Assembly: GCA_015143295.1 (NCBI GenBank)
Contig: CM026562.1
Coordinates: forward strand, 4,254,639-4,318,638
DNA from: Tetracentron sinense
Taxonomy: Eukaryota; Streptophyta; Magnoliopsida; Trochodendrales; Trochodendraceae
DNA length: 64,000 nucleotides
Direction of reading: 5' to 3'
The notes beneath the pieces were generated by a model. It saw only the letters and a list, made by a program, of their open reading frames with translations. It was not told where the DNA came from and did no database searches. Within the stretch, counting starts at the first letter, position 1. Every line of letters starts with the position of its first letter. This document shows, piece after piece, positions 54,075 through 64,000 of this stretch. Made by a program: the position numbers and the translations under genes.

Positions 54075-54278
54075 TGGTTGGGTGACACTTATTTCTTTAT
54101 ATTATATTATAGATAGATATATATCGCTAACTACAGTTTGAACCAAAATTCAATTCGATGCCAATATATCGCTTTCAGTTGGCATATACCAGAACCATTT
54201 TCAGAGTGAGTCGCTATGCTAGTTCAACCCTATATGGGTTATAATTATCCCAATAACAATCACTATATACAGTCAGAG

Positions 54279-54515
54279 GAGGAGCCACATGGGGCCAGGG
54301 GGGCTGACGCCCCCCTGAATTAGAAAAAAAAACGCTACTACTAGTAGGAGTGTAACCCAGGAGGGGTGGAGTCGGGGAACGGGGGGGCTTTAGCCCCCCC
54401 TAAACTTTTGGGAAAAAATATTTTCCTTACAAACGGACAAACAGAGGCAATGACCCATGCAATTGGCCCTAAAAACAAAAAAATCAGCCCCATTGTTAGC
54501 TCCGCCCCTAACTTA
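54279..54515. mobile_element. Possible hAT-type MITE with GGGGC(G)GAGC ends
   Basis: AGAGGAGGAGCCACATGGGG at 54276 faces GTTAGCTCCGCCCCTA ending near 54511, an imperfect inversion. Internal GGGGGGCTGACGCCCCCC and GGGGGGGCTTTAGCCCCCCC are strong hairpins. The target duplication is not convincing. Confidence 0.4.
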
Positions 54516-54991
54516 CAGATATGGGTGGCTATTATTCAGATGTAGCGAAGCTTGGTGGTGCTATAATGGCGGGAATGGGTTTAAGGCTAGCCCGCTTTTT
54601 TTGGAAAGTGATTTAAAACTCTGAATAGTCGGTGCTATAGAGAGCTGGCCACTTGATTGAAAATTTAACTGTCAAAATGAGTAAAAGTATTAAATGGTGA
54701 GCCCTGATGTTTGGCTCGGTTGAATTTCAATCGAGACCCAACTCTTGATAGTAGGTAAGTTCAAAATCTTTAGTTTCATTTCTTGTCTCTCCTTTGGGTG
54801 GTAGGGAAGGAATGAAGTCAACCTCGCTTTCATTGGTGCACCACTCGTGGGAGGTAATAGTGCTTAGCACTGAATAAGTAGCACCACTACTACCACTTGC
54901 ATAGCATAATGGGCTGTAGCTACAAGACAGCCACCTCAAGAACAGATGTCACTAGAAAAGTACTTTTTAAAAGAAAGGTAGAGCTATAAGA

Positions 54992-55190
54992 GGGATTGGA
55001 TTTGGTCTTGCGAGACCGTCTTGCCTTGTTTATGCTTCTGCCATGTGGCCATAAAAAAAGGAGAAAAAACATCAATTGGGGATAAGTCAAAACATAGGAG
55101 AGAAAATGAAATGACTTCTCTTTTACCGCCACATGACGGATGTATGACCTAGGCAAGACGGTTTTGGTCTTGCTCTCCAAATTCAATCCC
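54992..55190. mobile_element. Foldback MITE, Mutator-like, 199 bp
   Basis: Ends GGGATTGGATTTGG and CCAAATTCAATCCC are inverse, followed inward by (C)AAGAC/GTCTTG repeats and arms containing GCCATGTGGCC / CCGCCACATG. Flanks GCTATAAGA and GCTATTAAG are a worn 9-bp duplication. The middle (GGAGAAAA...ATGACTTCTC) resembles the MITEs at 5411 and 16504. Confidence 0.65.
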
Positions 55191-55199
55191 GCTATTAAG

Positions 55200-55720
55200 A
55201 AAGCATATCAGCATCTTAACTAGATGGAAATCCCGAAAAAAAAGGCACCTCGAGGGAAGCATATCGTCAATGATGCCATAGATGATTTGGTTCCCTAGCG
55301 TCGAGACACTTCTTCGACGCTCACCCGTCCCCTGAGTAGGGCCCACATTGATGGGCCCTAGCATGGCCCAACTGTCTATTAAGCTATGACCCACCGCTTG
55401 ATGGGTCCATCATATTTAGATCTCTCTAACGGGCTTGGTTTGGGCTTACATTTTTGTAATTTTGTGAACAGGCATGAACTGAGCCTGGCCTATACATCAA
55501 AGGCTTTTGTGACCCGAATTGGGCCTGTGGATAGAATTTTTTGTTCCTTGACGCCTAAGTATTATAATCATGATCCTCATTCCATCATCCGATAACTATA
55601 AAGAAATTGTTTAATGGACCCGCATTATGGATCCGCATTCCGCTCATTGGTCCCCTCTCCCAAATTTGGTTTTTAGATTAAAAAATATTAATCTTATTTC
55701 AATTAGGCTTAACCATAGTT
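55200..55720. other. Intergenic stretch
   Basis: Nothing supported beyond a short piece of the TTAACCATAGTTAAAAGGGACA family near 55710. Confidence 0.5.
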
Positions 55721-56317
55721 AAAAGGGACATAGGGACACGACTGTCGACTTGATATAGCGAAATACGAGGTCGGCTAATCACTGCTCTAACTATAAAGCT
55801 GACAATGATGGTGTGTGGAACATGAACATATTCCCTTTCTCATGAACATGAATTTTACCAACCTATATGATGTTTTCAATGGTTGTTAGCCCATGCATTG
55901 GTGAAGGTTAACATTCTCATAAATATATAGTAGCAGATACCCCATTCCATGCACGGGTATGAATAATAAAAATTCAAAAAAAATAAAGAAAAAAGTAGAA
56001 TATTTAGAACAACAATTCACAAGAAGTACCAATAAAAAAAATCTAATAAGAAGATAAACATTATGTAATTGTCAAGATTTAATTAGAAAAATAGAAAAGA
56101 TAAACTCATAATCTTCAAACTCATTAAATAACAAATTCAATTCCTACAAATCAATTGTGATGTTTCTGTGTTAACCAAAAAAACCAATTGAGTTTAGTCC
56201 CACCTGGAAAGTGTACTTCCACACACTCTACCTCATAAAGTACTATTGGGCCTCAAATGGTTGGTACCCGTTTTGAGGTTCACTTGGGTGAAGCTTCATG
56301 GCTTAGTATGGTGTGGT

Positions 56318-57264
56318 TAAAGAGAATGAATTTATTGAGAATTCTTTGATGATTTACAATGACCCCATAAAGGGTTTAAATAGATGTTTCATGTCAAGAC
56401 TCCTAATATAGAAAGATCTCTCAAAGATAATCCTAATCTAATCAAATCCTAAATTCAAATTTAATTGATACTATCTAATTGTGAAGAGATACACTAATAA
56501 TGATACAGTGTATCTCATTCACTTTATTACAATATGATATTTCCTAATATTCCCCCTCAAACACATGTGGATTGAAAATCTTCATGGGTTTGCGCAACTT
56601 GAATACTCCCTTTGTGCATGAAGAGCTAAAACATCTGTGCTTGGTAGTCACCGCCAGTCTGTGAAGTCTATCTCTGTCGCATCCCGCTCATATTTATGAG
56701 TCTGTCGGAGCCGGTAGCCCACTAGATCAAGCTGTCATGATCGTCTTCCCAAAGCACCCGAAGATTGATTTGCAATGTGAAGAAAAACTCTCATTAGAGA
56801 GGTCTTCAATAAAATAAAAGGAGATACACTTATTACAACAACCATTAAAGAGGAATAAAAAAAAAACTAGACCAACCATGCTAATATCTATGTTGGCTTT
56901 AATGACAAAAAAAATAAGAAAGAGAATAGAGAAACTGCAGTCCCGACGGGCGGCGGCAGTGCCGCCCGTCGGAAACACGTAATAAAAGGAGAAAAAAAAA
57001 TCAATACAGACAGATCGCCCGCTCTGATACCATAAAGAGAATGAATTTATTGAGAATTCTTGGATGATTTACAATGACCCCATAAAGGGTTTAAATAGAT
57101 GTTTCATGTCAAGACTCCTAATATAGAAAGATCTCTCAAAGATAATCATAATCTAATCAAATCCTAAATTCAAATTTAATTGATACTATTTAATTGTGAA
57201 GAGATACACTAATAATGATACAGTGTATCTCATTCACTTTATTACAATATGATATTTCCTAATA
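56318..57264 (-). mobile_element. TRIM (miniature LTR retrotransposon), 947 bp, young
   Basis: Two 232-bp LTRs (56318-56549 and 57033-57264) differ at only about three positions. On the minus strand the PBS TGGTATCAGAGC directly follows the 5' LTR (complement at 57021-57032), and the purine tract GTTTGAGGGGGAA precedes the 3' LTR (complement at 56550-56562). The perfect 5-bp duplication GTGGT lies at 56313-56317 and 57265-57269. The 483-bp interior has no gag or pol. It must be mobilised by other elements' enzymes (family knowledge). Confidence 0.9.
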
Positions 57265-58261
57265 GTGGTGTGTGTCTCTCAAGGAATAGGTGTCTTTGAC
57301 ATAACTTTGTGATGAAAAAAAGAAAAATTAGACTTGTGTAGGTTGTGTGAGGACCCTTGTTTTTTTTAATTATTGAGAGAAAGATCATTGTCTTTCTTTC
57401 TTTTGTTTAGAGGACTCATGTCTTACGTAATATTATAGAGTAAACCACCAATAAAATAGTGTATAAAACCTCATCATATACCCTGCCTTTGTAAAATATA
57501 AATATAACTTCTTAATATATATGTATATAATTACTTAAAGATCTGAAATGAAAGAGAATAAAGACCTAAGCTTCATCAATATATAAAACATGCAAAAATA
57601 AAGACCTAAACTTCTGAAATCGATAGAGAATAAAACAACCTCGCCATGTGCACTTCTTGTGAGCGCGTCGCCACCGCCGCTGATTATCTCCCTTCTCTAC
57701 ACACACCAACTGTTTGATGAGAGTAATATGGACTCTCCCGTGTAATATTTTTTTGTTGATTGGGTTGTTTATACACTTCCCAAGAGCAACAACAGCTTGT
57801 ATTAATTTAAAAAAAAACAGGAAAAGTTGCGAAAAAAATATAAAAACACATTTATATAGTTTCAGAAGTGCAAAAGAACTAGGGGAAAAATGAAATTTGA
57901 CAAACCTTTCTCTGTTGAAGCCAAAAAAGGATTTTTTTTAAACCTCGATGATTCTCGAAGCTGGCCACGATCTCTAATATAGAGAGATTTAAGGGGGAAG
58001 AAATTGATAGGGGAGTGGTCAGAGATCATGGGAGGTTTACCTCTATATGGGAGAGAAACCAGACACAGGGACACGTTGGTCGACTAGATAGCGAAATGCG
58101 AGGTAGGCTATTCACTGCTCTAACTATAAAGCTGGCAATGATGGAGTGTGGAACATGAACATATTGCCTTTATCATGAACATGAATTTTACCAATGTATA
58201 TCATGTTTTCATTGGTTGTTAGCCCATGCATTGGTGAAGGTTAACATTCCGATATATATAT

Positions 58262-58293
58262 ATACTAGCAGATACCCGTGCATCGCACGGGTA
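58262..58293 (-). mobile_element. Helitron-like 3' terminus in unit A2
   Basis: On the minus strand ACCCGTGCGATGCACGGGT forms a perfect hairpin, followed by ATCTG and then CTAG before T, the Helitron 3'-end layout. The body would extend to the right. Unit A1 has a decayed version at about 55928-55962 with the hairpin and CTAG broken. Confidence 0.5.
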
Positions 58294-58579
58294 TTAATAA
58301 TTAAAATAAAAAATTCTAAAAAAAATTATGAAAAAAGTAGAATATTTAGGACAACAATTCATAAGAAGTACCATAAAAAAAAATTCTAATCATAAGATAA
58401 ACATTATGTAATTGTCAAGATTTAATTAAAAAAATAAAAAGATACACTCATAATCTTCAAACTCATCAAATAACAAATTCAATTCCTACAAATCAATTGT
58501 GGTGTTTATGTGTTAACCAAAAAAATCAATTGAGTTTAGTCCCATCTCAAAAGTGTACTTCCACACACTCTACCTCATA

Positions 58580-60064
58580 TAACCAAAAAAATATTCCTAC
58601 AAATCAGTCAATATTTTTATATCTTCAACTATTTATGCTATTTTTTTTTTTCTAATTTTAATATTCACAACATTAACTGCTCAAAGCTGTAAAGTCCATG
58701 TTTTAGTGTTGGCTTATTCCCTTGTCAAAACAGTGAGTCTGGTGTGTCCTGTATTATTACCTACAAGCATCCAAGACAAGTCAAGATGAAGACCGAAGAA
58801 GATAAGTTGAATACATTCTGATCATAGCCTTCGTTTCACTCATAGGATGATAAGTGACCTAGATACTATGCTACCTTAGGTGGAAGTTGACTTAGAATAA
58901 TTATATGAACCTTAGGTGACTAGATATGAGCCTTGAGAGTGTTAGAGGATCATAAAAACCAAGATTTCTTGTAAGGGGCACATCTCATTGACCGTAGTTC
59001 TGATTTTACTCCATAATATATCAAATCGACTGTATTTAAAAAATCTAAAACTTTCATGAAGAAAGCAAGAGCATAAATCAAAGTTTGACAGCCGGTCGAT
59101 CGGCTTTTATGGGTGGTCGATCGGGATTCGTAAATTAGCTACTATTCGTGAGTTTTTCCCAAAAGTTTGACAGTCGGTCAACTGCCTATGAAGGCTGGTC
59201 GACCGGGAAGCACGTTTTCAGCACTATTCTTCTTTCTATTTTTAGTTTTTGCTTATATATAAGTTGGGTTTAATTCTTCACTTGAACCAAGGAAGTTTGT
59301 GAGAGTTTCTAAAGGATTATTGGGGTTGCTCAAACCCATTCTCCTCTCCTCTTCCACCCTATAGAATGCAAGCTATTCTTCTATCATTACTTGCTTGATT
59401 ATTCCTTTGATTATGATACAACTAAGGATTGTGTGATTAAAAATCATCAACCCGTTCTGTGAAGAACACTTTGGCCAATGTGTTACAGAGCCTTTGCGAA
59501 GGAGATCGATCCGAGAAGGATTGTGGATATTTGGTCAGTGGAATCCGAAACCTTCGTGGATGGAGATCGATCTTTGGAGTTGGTAGTTGTCGAGACTTAA
59601 GAGAAGTAGAGGCTACTGAGGTTGTTCACGGGTCTTGCGAAAACGTGATTACTTATTGAGGTGTGTAAGACTAGCCGTAGATCGATGAGTTCGAGTCCTG
59701 TTTGGTTGAGGTTCGAGTCTGTAAGTATCTTTACTTTGTCTTAGTAATCTCTTTGCTGGACTAGGTCCCGTGGTTTTCCTAGAAGAATTTTCACGTAAAA
59801 TTCCTTGTGTTGTGGTTTGCTTGTCTTCCCTTAATCCACACTTAATTATTCTTTCTCCCTTAGTTAATAACTTAATTGTTAAATCTTAAAAATGGTAGAT
59901 AGATTTTGTAGGAAGACCTAGCCACCCCCTTGAATTTGTGAGTTCTCAACTCAAATATTATTTTGGAGGTTCACCGGATTTTTTCAAATCAAAAATATCA
60001 ATTACCATTTTTTTGTTGTTGTGGAAATATCAATTATCATTATTAGCTCCTTTTAAGATGAAGC
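58580..60064 (+). other. Probable LTR-element remnant between A2 and B2
   Basis: GTCGATCGG-type motifs occur at about 59090-59215 in two duplicated blocks, upstream of TTATATATAAG near 59251, an LTR-promoter-like layout. Text near 59740-59800 (GTGGTTTTCCTAGAAGAATT, CACGTAAAATTCCTTG) resembles copia-type LTR ends. I could not set ends or a target duplication. The small ORF at 59459-59659 has no domain. Confidence 0.4.
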
Positions 60065-60860
60065 GAGGAATTGGTGTCTTTGACATAACTTTGTGAGGAA
60101 GAAAAAATAAAATTGGACTTCTGTAGGTTGTGTGAGGACCCTTGCTTTTTTATTTTTTATTTTTTTATTATTGAGAGAAAGACGACCATTGTCTTTCTTT
60201 CTTTGTTTTTATTTTTGTTTTTATAGAGGACCCTTGTCAAATGTAACATTATAAAATAAACCAGTAATAAAATAGTGTATAAAACCTCAGCATAGACCCA
60301 ACCTTGGTAAAATATAAATATAACTACTTAATATATATGTATATAAGATCTGAAATCGATAGAATAACAGCCTAAGCTTCGTCCATTATAAAACATGCAA
60401 AAATAATCCATATGCACTTCTTGATTGCCATGTGCACTTCTGAAATCTATAGAGAATAAAACAACCTCGCCATGTGCACTTCTTGTGAGTGTCGCCACCG
60501 TTGCTGATGTTCTTCCCTTATCTCACGCACACCAATTGCTTGATGAGAGTAATATGGACTCTCTCGTGTAATATTTTTTTGTTGATTGGGTTGTTCATAC
60601 ACTTTCCAAGAGCATCGACAACTTCTATTAATTTAAAAAAACTAGGAGAAGTTGCGAAAAATAATAATAACACATTTAAGAACTTGGGGAAAATGAAAAT
60701 TAATTTGGCATACCTTTCTATGTTGAAGCCAAAAAAGGAATCTGTTTAATGCTCGATCGATTCTTGAAGCTAGCCACGATCTCTAACATAGAGAGGTTTA
60801 AGGGGGGAGAGGTTGATAGGGGAGTGGTTAGAGATCATGGGAGGTTTACCTCTATATGAG

Positions 60861-62266
60861 CATAGTCACAATAATCGGCGAATTTTTGAAAAAATCCCGT
60901 TTAAATCGTGGATTATGGCCTTAGCGATTAAATTGAATTAATCGGCGATTCGCGTTTAAATCATGAAAAATGTGTTTTTAGCGTTTAAAGTGAGCGATTC
61001 GCATTTTAAACAATCACCAATTTTTTTGTAATTTCTTAATATGCTTAGGGGCAAAAACATAATCTAGCTTGTATAAATTACAAAACCCTCTTAGGTTACT
61101 ATTCACGATCGATTCCTGAAGAAGAATAGAAGGAGAAGAGAAGAAGGAGAAGAGGAAAGGAAGAAGAATAAGGGTTATTGGTCTCGCCTCTTGTCTCTCA
61201 CGGTCTCACCTTGATAGGCTCTCGACTGGTAAGCCTTTCTCTTTTTTTTTTTTTTTGGGTCTTTGTTTCCTCTTTTTTTTGGTCTTTGTTTCCTCTTTTT
61301 TTTGGGTCTTTTGTTTTCTCTCTTGTAAAATGTAAACCAGTGATTTTTTTTTTTTTTACAGAAGAGAGGGTTTCTGTAAAAAAGGTTATGTTCTCCCAAG
61401 TAATTTTTTTGTAATTAAAGAAATTCCCTTTTACAGAAGAGAGGGTTTCTGGGATTGTTGCAAAAACTGATTTTTATAGGGTTTCTGAGATTGTTACAGA
61501 AGAGGGGGTTTCTGGGATTAATGTTATAGCCATTGATTTGCTTATAGGGTTTAAAGAAATGGTCTGGAGCTCCCATTTGATTCCTCTCTTCAATGGTTGT
61601 AACGGTCCCTTGTAACCGTGTAATCCTGGGACTTTTAATTAAAAAAACCAGATGACACTCCCACTCCCAGAGAACAGGAGTTTTATAGGGACTAGACTTT
61701 TAATTCATCTCTTCTGTAACAGTCCCAGATAGCAGGATTTTTAATTCCTATCTTTTGTGGCTGTAACAGTCCCACTCTAGTCCCTGATAACAGGAGTTTT
61801 AATTCCTCTTCTGTAAAAGTCCATTTTAATTCATCTCCTCTGAAATTCATTCTTCAACTAATTTATGATTTCTTCAAATGTATCATCATTCAATTTTTTT
61901 AGGAATCTTGGATTGTGGGAAAATGTTGAGTGCGTAAGGATTGCTTGCTCAATTGCTAGTTGCTTGAGGCTTTTGATGCTTTGCTGGAATGAACTGAATG
62001 TTGAAATGATATTATGAACATATTATTGTTGATAATTAGTTTCTTATATTGTATATTATGTAATCAAATTGTTAGACTTAGATATATTAATTAATATCAT
62101 ATTTCTATTTTATATAATTATAAAAAAAAACTTATTTCCCCGATTTTTTCTAGAATTGTTTGGAGCTTGAACCCTGCCGAATTATTCCCAAATCCCAACT
62201 TTTCCCCAAATATTCTCAAACTTGAACCCTGCCGAATTATTCCCGAATCTCGACTTTGTGACAATG
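60861..62266. mobile_element. hAT-like nonautonomous element, 1,406 bp
   Basis: Ends CATAGTCACAA and TTGTGACAATG are inverse with one mismatch. Flanks TATATGAG (60853-60860) and CATATGAG (62267-62274) form an 8-bp duplication with one difference. It splits unit B2 exactly where B1 reads on (CTCTATATGGGAGAGAAACC), which confirms the insertion. The interior has GTTTAAA/CGATT repeats, a GA-rich tract (61110-61170) and poly-T runs; no transposase is visible. Confidence 0.7.
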
Positions 62267-62348
62267 CATATGAGAGAGAAACCATCTCTTTCCTTGGAAG
62301 ATGAATGAAGTTTCTAGAAAGCCTTTACTTGGGAGATACGTTAATCAG

Positions 62349-62703
62349 GAGATCGAATCACAGCCAATCGCGATTGAATTCAAGGAGAGTTCAATCACTC
62401 CCACAACTCAACACGTGTCCCCTTTAACCCCTATTAACCATAGTTAAAATTTTCTAACCCTTAGTATTAAATAATCTAACTTTAGTTTTTCGAAAAGAAA
62501 TGTTATAATTTTTTTAACCCTAAGAGTTAAATATTCTTAATTAGAGCTATTTTTTTTGATACTTTTTTCAAAAAACTAAGGTTACGTTATTGAACACTAA
62601 GGGTTGGAGAATCTTTAGTAGACATTAAAGAAGACATGTGTTCACTTGTGGAAGTGATTGTACTCTCCTTAAATTCAATCACGATTGGTTGTGATTCGAT
62701 CTA
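62349..62703. mobile_element. MITE, Mutator-like, 355 bp (same family as 5668)
   Basis: The left end GAGATCGAATCACAGCCAAT and right end ATTGGTTGTGATTCGATCT are inverse. Flanks GTTAATCAG (62340-62348) and GTTAATAAG (62704-62712) are a 9-bp duplication with one mismatch. It lacks the GT-rich interior of the 5668 copy. Confidence 0.75.
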
Positions 62704-62997
62704 GTTAATAAGTTGAGACAAATGTAAGAGATGTAATGAGATTTATAAGGAAAATGAATAATTTTTTGGAAAAGAGACAATTCTATGAGGATGACAAGAC
62801 ATTTTTGGGTGATTAATATAGGTGGAGAGAGAGAGAGGTCTCATTGGGATTAATTTGGAGTGAGGAGGGCTTAGTTGGGGAGAGGAATTGGTGAGGACTA
62901 CTTAAGTGATGATGTTAAGTGATGATGTGGCATCAAAAATGAAAAAAAGGAGAGCAAACATCCTTATTTTAATATATATATAAATAAATAAAGGGTT

Positions 62998-63460
62998 TGA
63001 TAACGTTTACATGGGGCTTGAACATTTATCAAGCTCACACAGACAAAACATAAGGGGTAGTTTGGTTATTGAGAAGCGAATGAGGGACAATTTTGTAAAT
63101 ACCAATAAAATTGGTCTTGTACAAATGTGCCTAGTATGAGTGACATACTTACAAAGTATGCCATCAAATTTTAAACATTTATGCCCCTGCATCAACGTTT
63201 ACATTCCTCTATATTAATTACTATTAATGTTAATTTAATTAAATTTTTAAAAAAAGGTAATATAGGGGAGTGTTAGAGTTCACACAATTCCTTCCTAGAA
63301 CGTAAACTCAATGGCATTCCTGTAAATATGACATGTTAGGTATTTTTATAATAATTGTTTTTTGATTTTTAAAAACTGCCTCTCATACCCTTGTTAATAA
63401 CCAAATAACCTTCAACTTTGCCTTGTGTGAACTTGATAACCCTTCACATTGTGATGTTAC
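62998..63460. mobile_element. Foldback element, ~460 bp
   Basis: GAACATTTATCAAGCTCACA near 63019 and TAGTTTGGTTATTGAGAAG near 63058 are answered in inverse order by AATAACCAAATAACC near 63395 and TGTGTGAACTTGATAACCC near 63424. Ends are approximate and no duplication was fixed. Confidence 0.5.
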
Positions 63461-64000
63461 CGAGTTTACCAAAAAAAAAAAAAAACTTGATAACCCTTGC
63501 ATGAATGTTATCAAGCCTAATTTATAAATTGATTCATGTAACTAGGTGGTATAATATTATTGGAGATGAAAGAAAATTTTCTAATACTTGATATATAGGA
63601 TTCTATTTTTTTTCTATACTAATACAAAAAAAAATGAGGTTGAAAATTTTCTGTTATCCTATTAACAAAGAGAGAATATAAGAAATCAAAGAGATAAAAT
63701 AGACTCTTGTAAATTACCAAAGATACTCCCAAATTCTATTTTAAAAAAACTTACAAAAAATTTTGGGTGATTGATACCATTATCACTCATTACATGAACG
63801 ATAGCAAGACCATATATAAACATTTATTTTCTTAATCATGAGTAGATGGTATTTAATCTTCAAATAAGCTTCAGTTGACGAACAATGGACTCTCCTTTGA
63901 CATGAAAAGATTGAAATATTTCCAAGAAAGACCCTGAAGATCTGTCACCCGTGTTGGATGATGTACACTATACGTGTGGTTCATCAATTTAGACAGTCTA
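63461..64000. other. Unassigned AT-rich stretch
   Basis: Nothing supported; a 15-base A run lies at 63471-63485. Confidence 0.5.

Larger units (their letters stand above)
55728..60860. repeat. A-B-A-B segmental tandem duplication
   Basis: Unit A: about 55728-56250 and 58068-58575. Unit B: about 57270-58067 and 60066-60860. Both pairs are closely similar with small indels. The A1/B1 junction holds the TRIM (56318-57264); the A2/B2 junction holds about 1.5 kb of other sequence (58580-60064). The simplest reading is one AB unit duplicated in tandem, with later insertions in each. Minus-strand ORFs in B (for example 57862-58074) lack recognisable domains. Confidence 0.75.

Noticed and set aside
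56727-56978. 83-aa minus-strand ORF in the TRIM interior
   Set aside because: Hydrophobic, low-complexity translation; TRIMs are non-coding and the frame is not gag or pol.

Overview
The window is nuclear DNA of a flowering plant, probably a woody eudicot (the lineage is my inference). Three things point there: a squamosa promoter-binding-like (SPL) gene of the SPL9/15 type carrying a miR156 target site, one small conserved AT-hook gene, and a very dense, layered population of plant transposable elements. It is AT-rich, and I can defend only two host genes in 64 kb. No rRNA, tRNA gene, CRISPR array or organellar insert was recognised.

Layout. 1-8.9 kb: a nested pair of long terminal repeats (LTRs) of one ~2.1-2.4 kb family (called family 1 here), then small foldback elements and an old TRIM-like copy. 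8,969-13,409: a 4.4 kb solo LTR with several minisatellites and a perfect 5-bp target duplication. 13.4-19.2 kb: a tRNA-type SINE with a 16-bp target duplication, and a Mutator-like MITE split by a family-1 solo LTR. 19.2-21.5 kb: a 138-aa AT-hook protein gene with a probable 5'-UTR intron. 24,109-25,692: a hAT-like element that seems to carry a gene fragment. 27.2-29.4 kb: a decayed LINE. 29.4-39 kb: foldback elements, two opposed Helitron-like elements and two SINEs. 39,739-53,469: the SPL gene in three coding exons (367 aa). 54-64 kb: a poly-T/poly-G tract, MITEs, a young TRIM, an A-B-A-B segmental duplication, a 1.4 kb hAT-like element and further foldbacks.

The SPL gene is the centrepiece. 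Its first intron, which interrupts the SBP zinc-finger domain at the family's conserved position, is 12.5 kb long. It holds a readable insertion history: LINE-A, split by LINE-B, which was hit by a MITE, by an unclassified repeat and by a family-1 LTR; that LTR was in turn split by LINE-C and by a hAT-like element. A truncated Ty3/gypsy element abuts LINE-A, and a GGATAC-rich foldback lies 278 bp before exon 2. Each LINE and LTR element there lies in the sense direction.

The most unusual signal is in LTR family 1. Four diverged copies encode the same short acidic peptide near the LTR 3' end (core PW-V-E-E-E-Y). In three of them a stem-loop with compensating base changes precedes the ORF start. 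Upstream of the TATA box, the same three copies carry short motif arrays whose sequence differs from copy to copy. Boundaries of elements come from terminal motifs and target-site duplications read by eye; family names are inferences.
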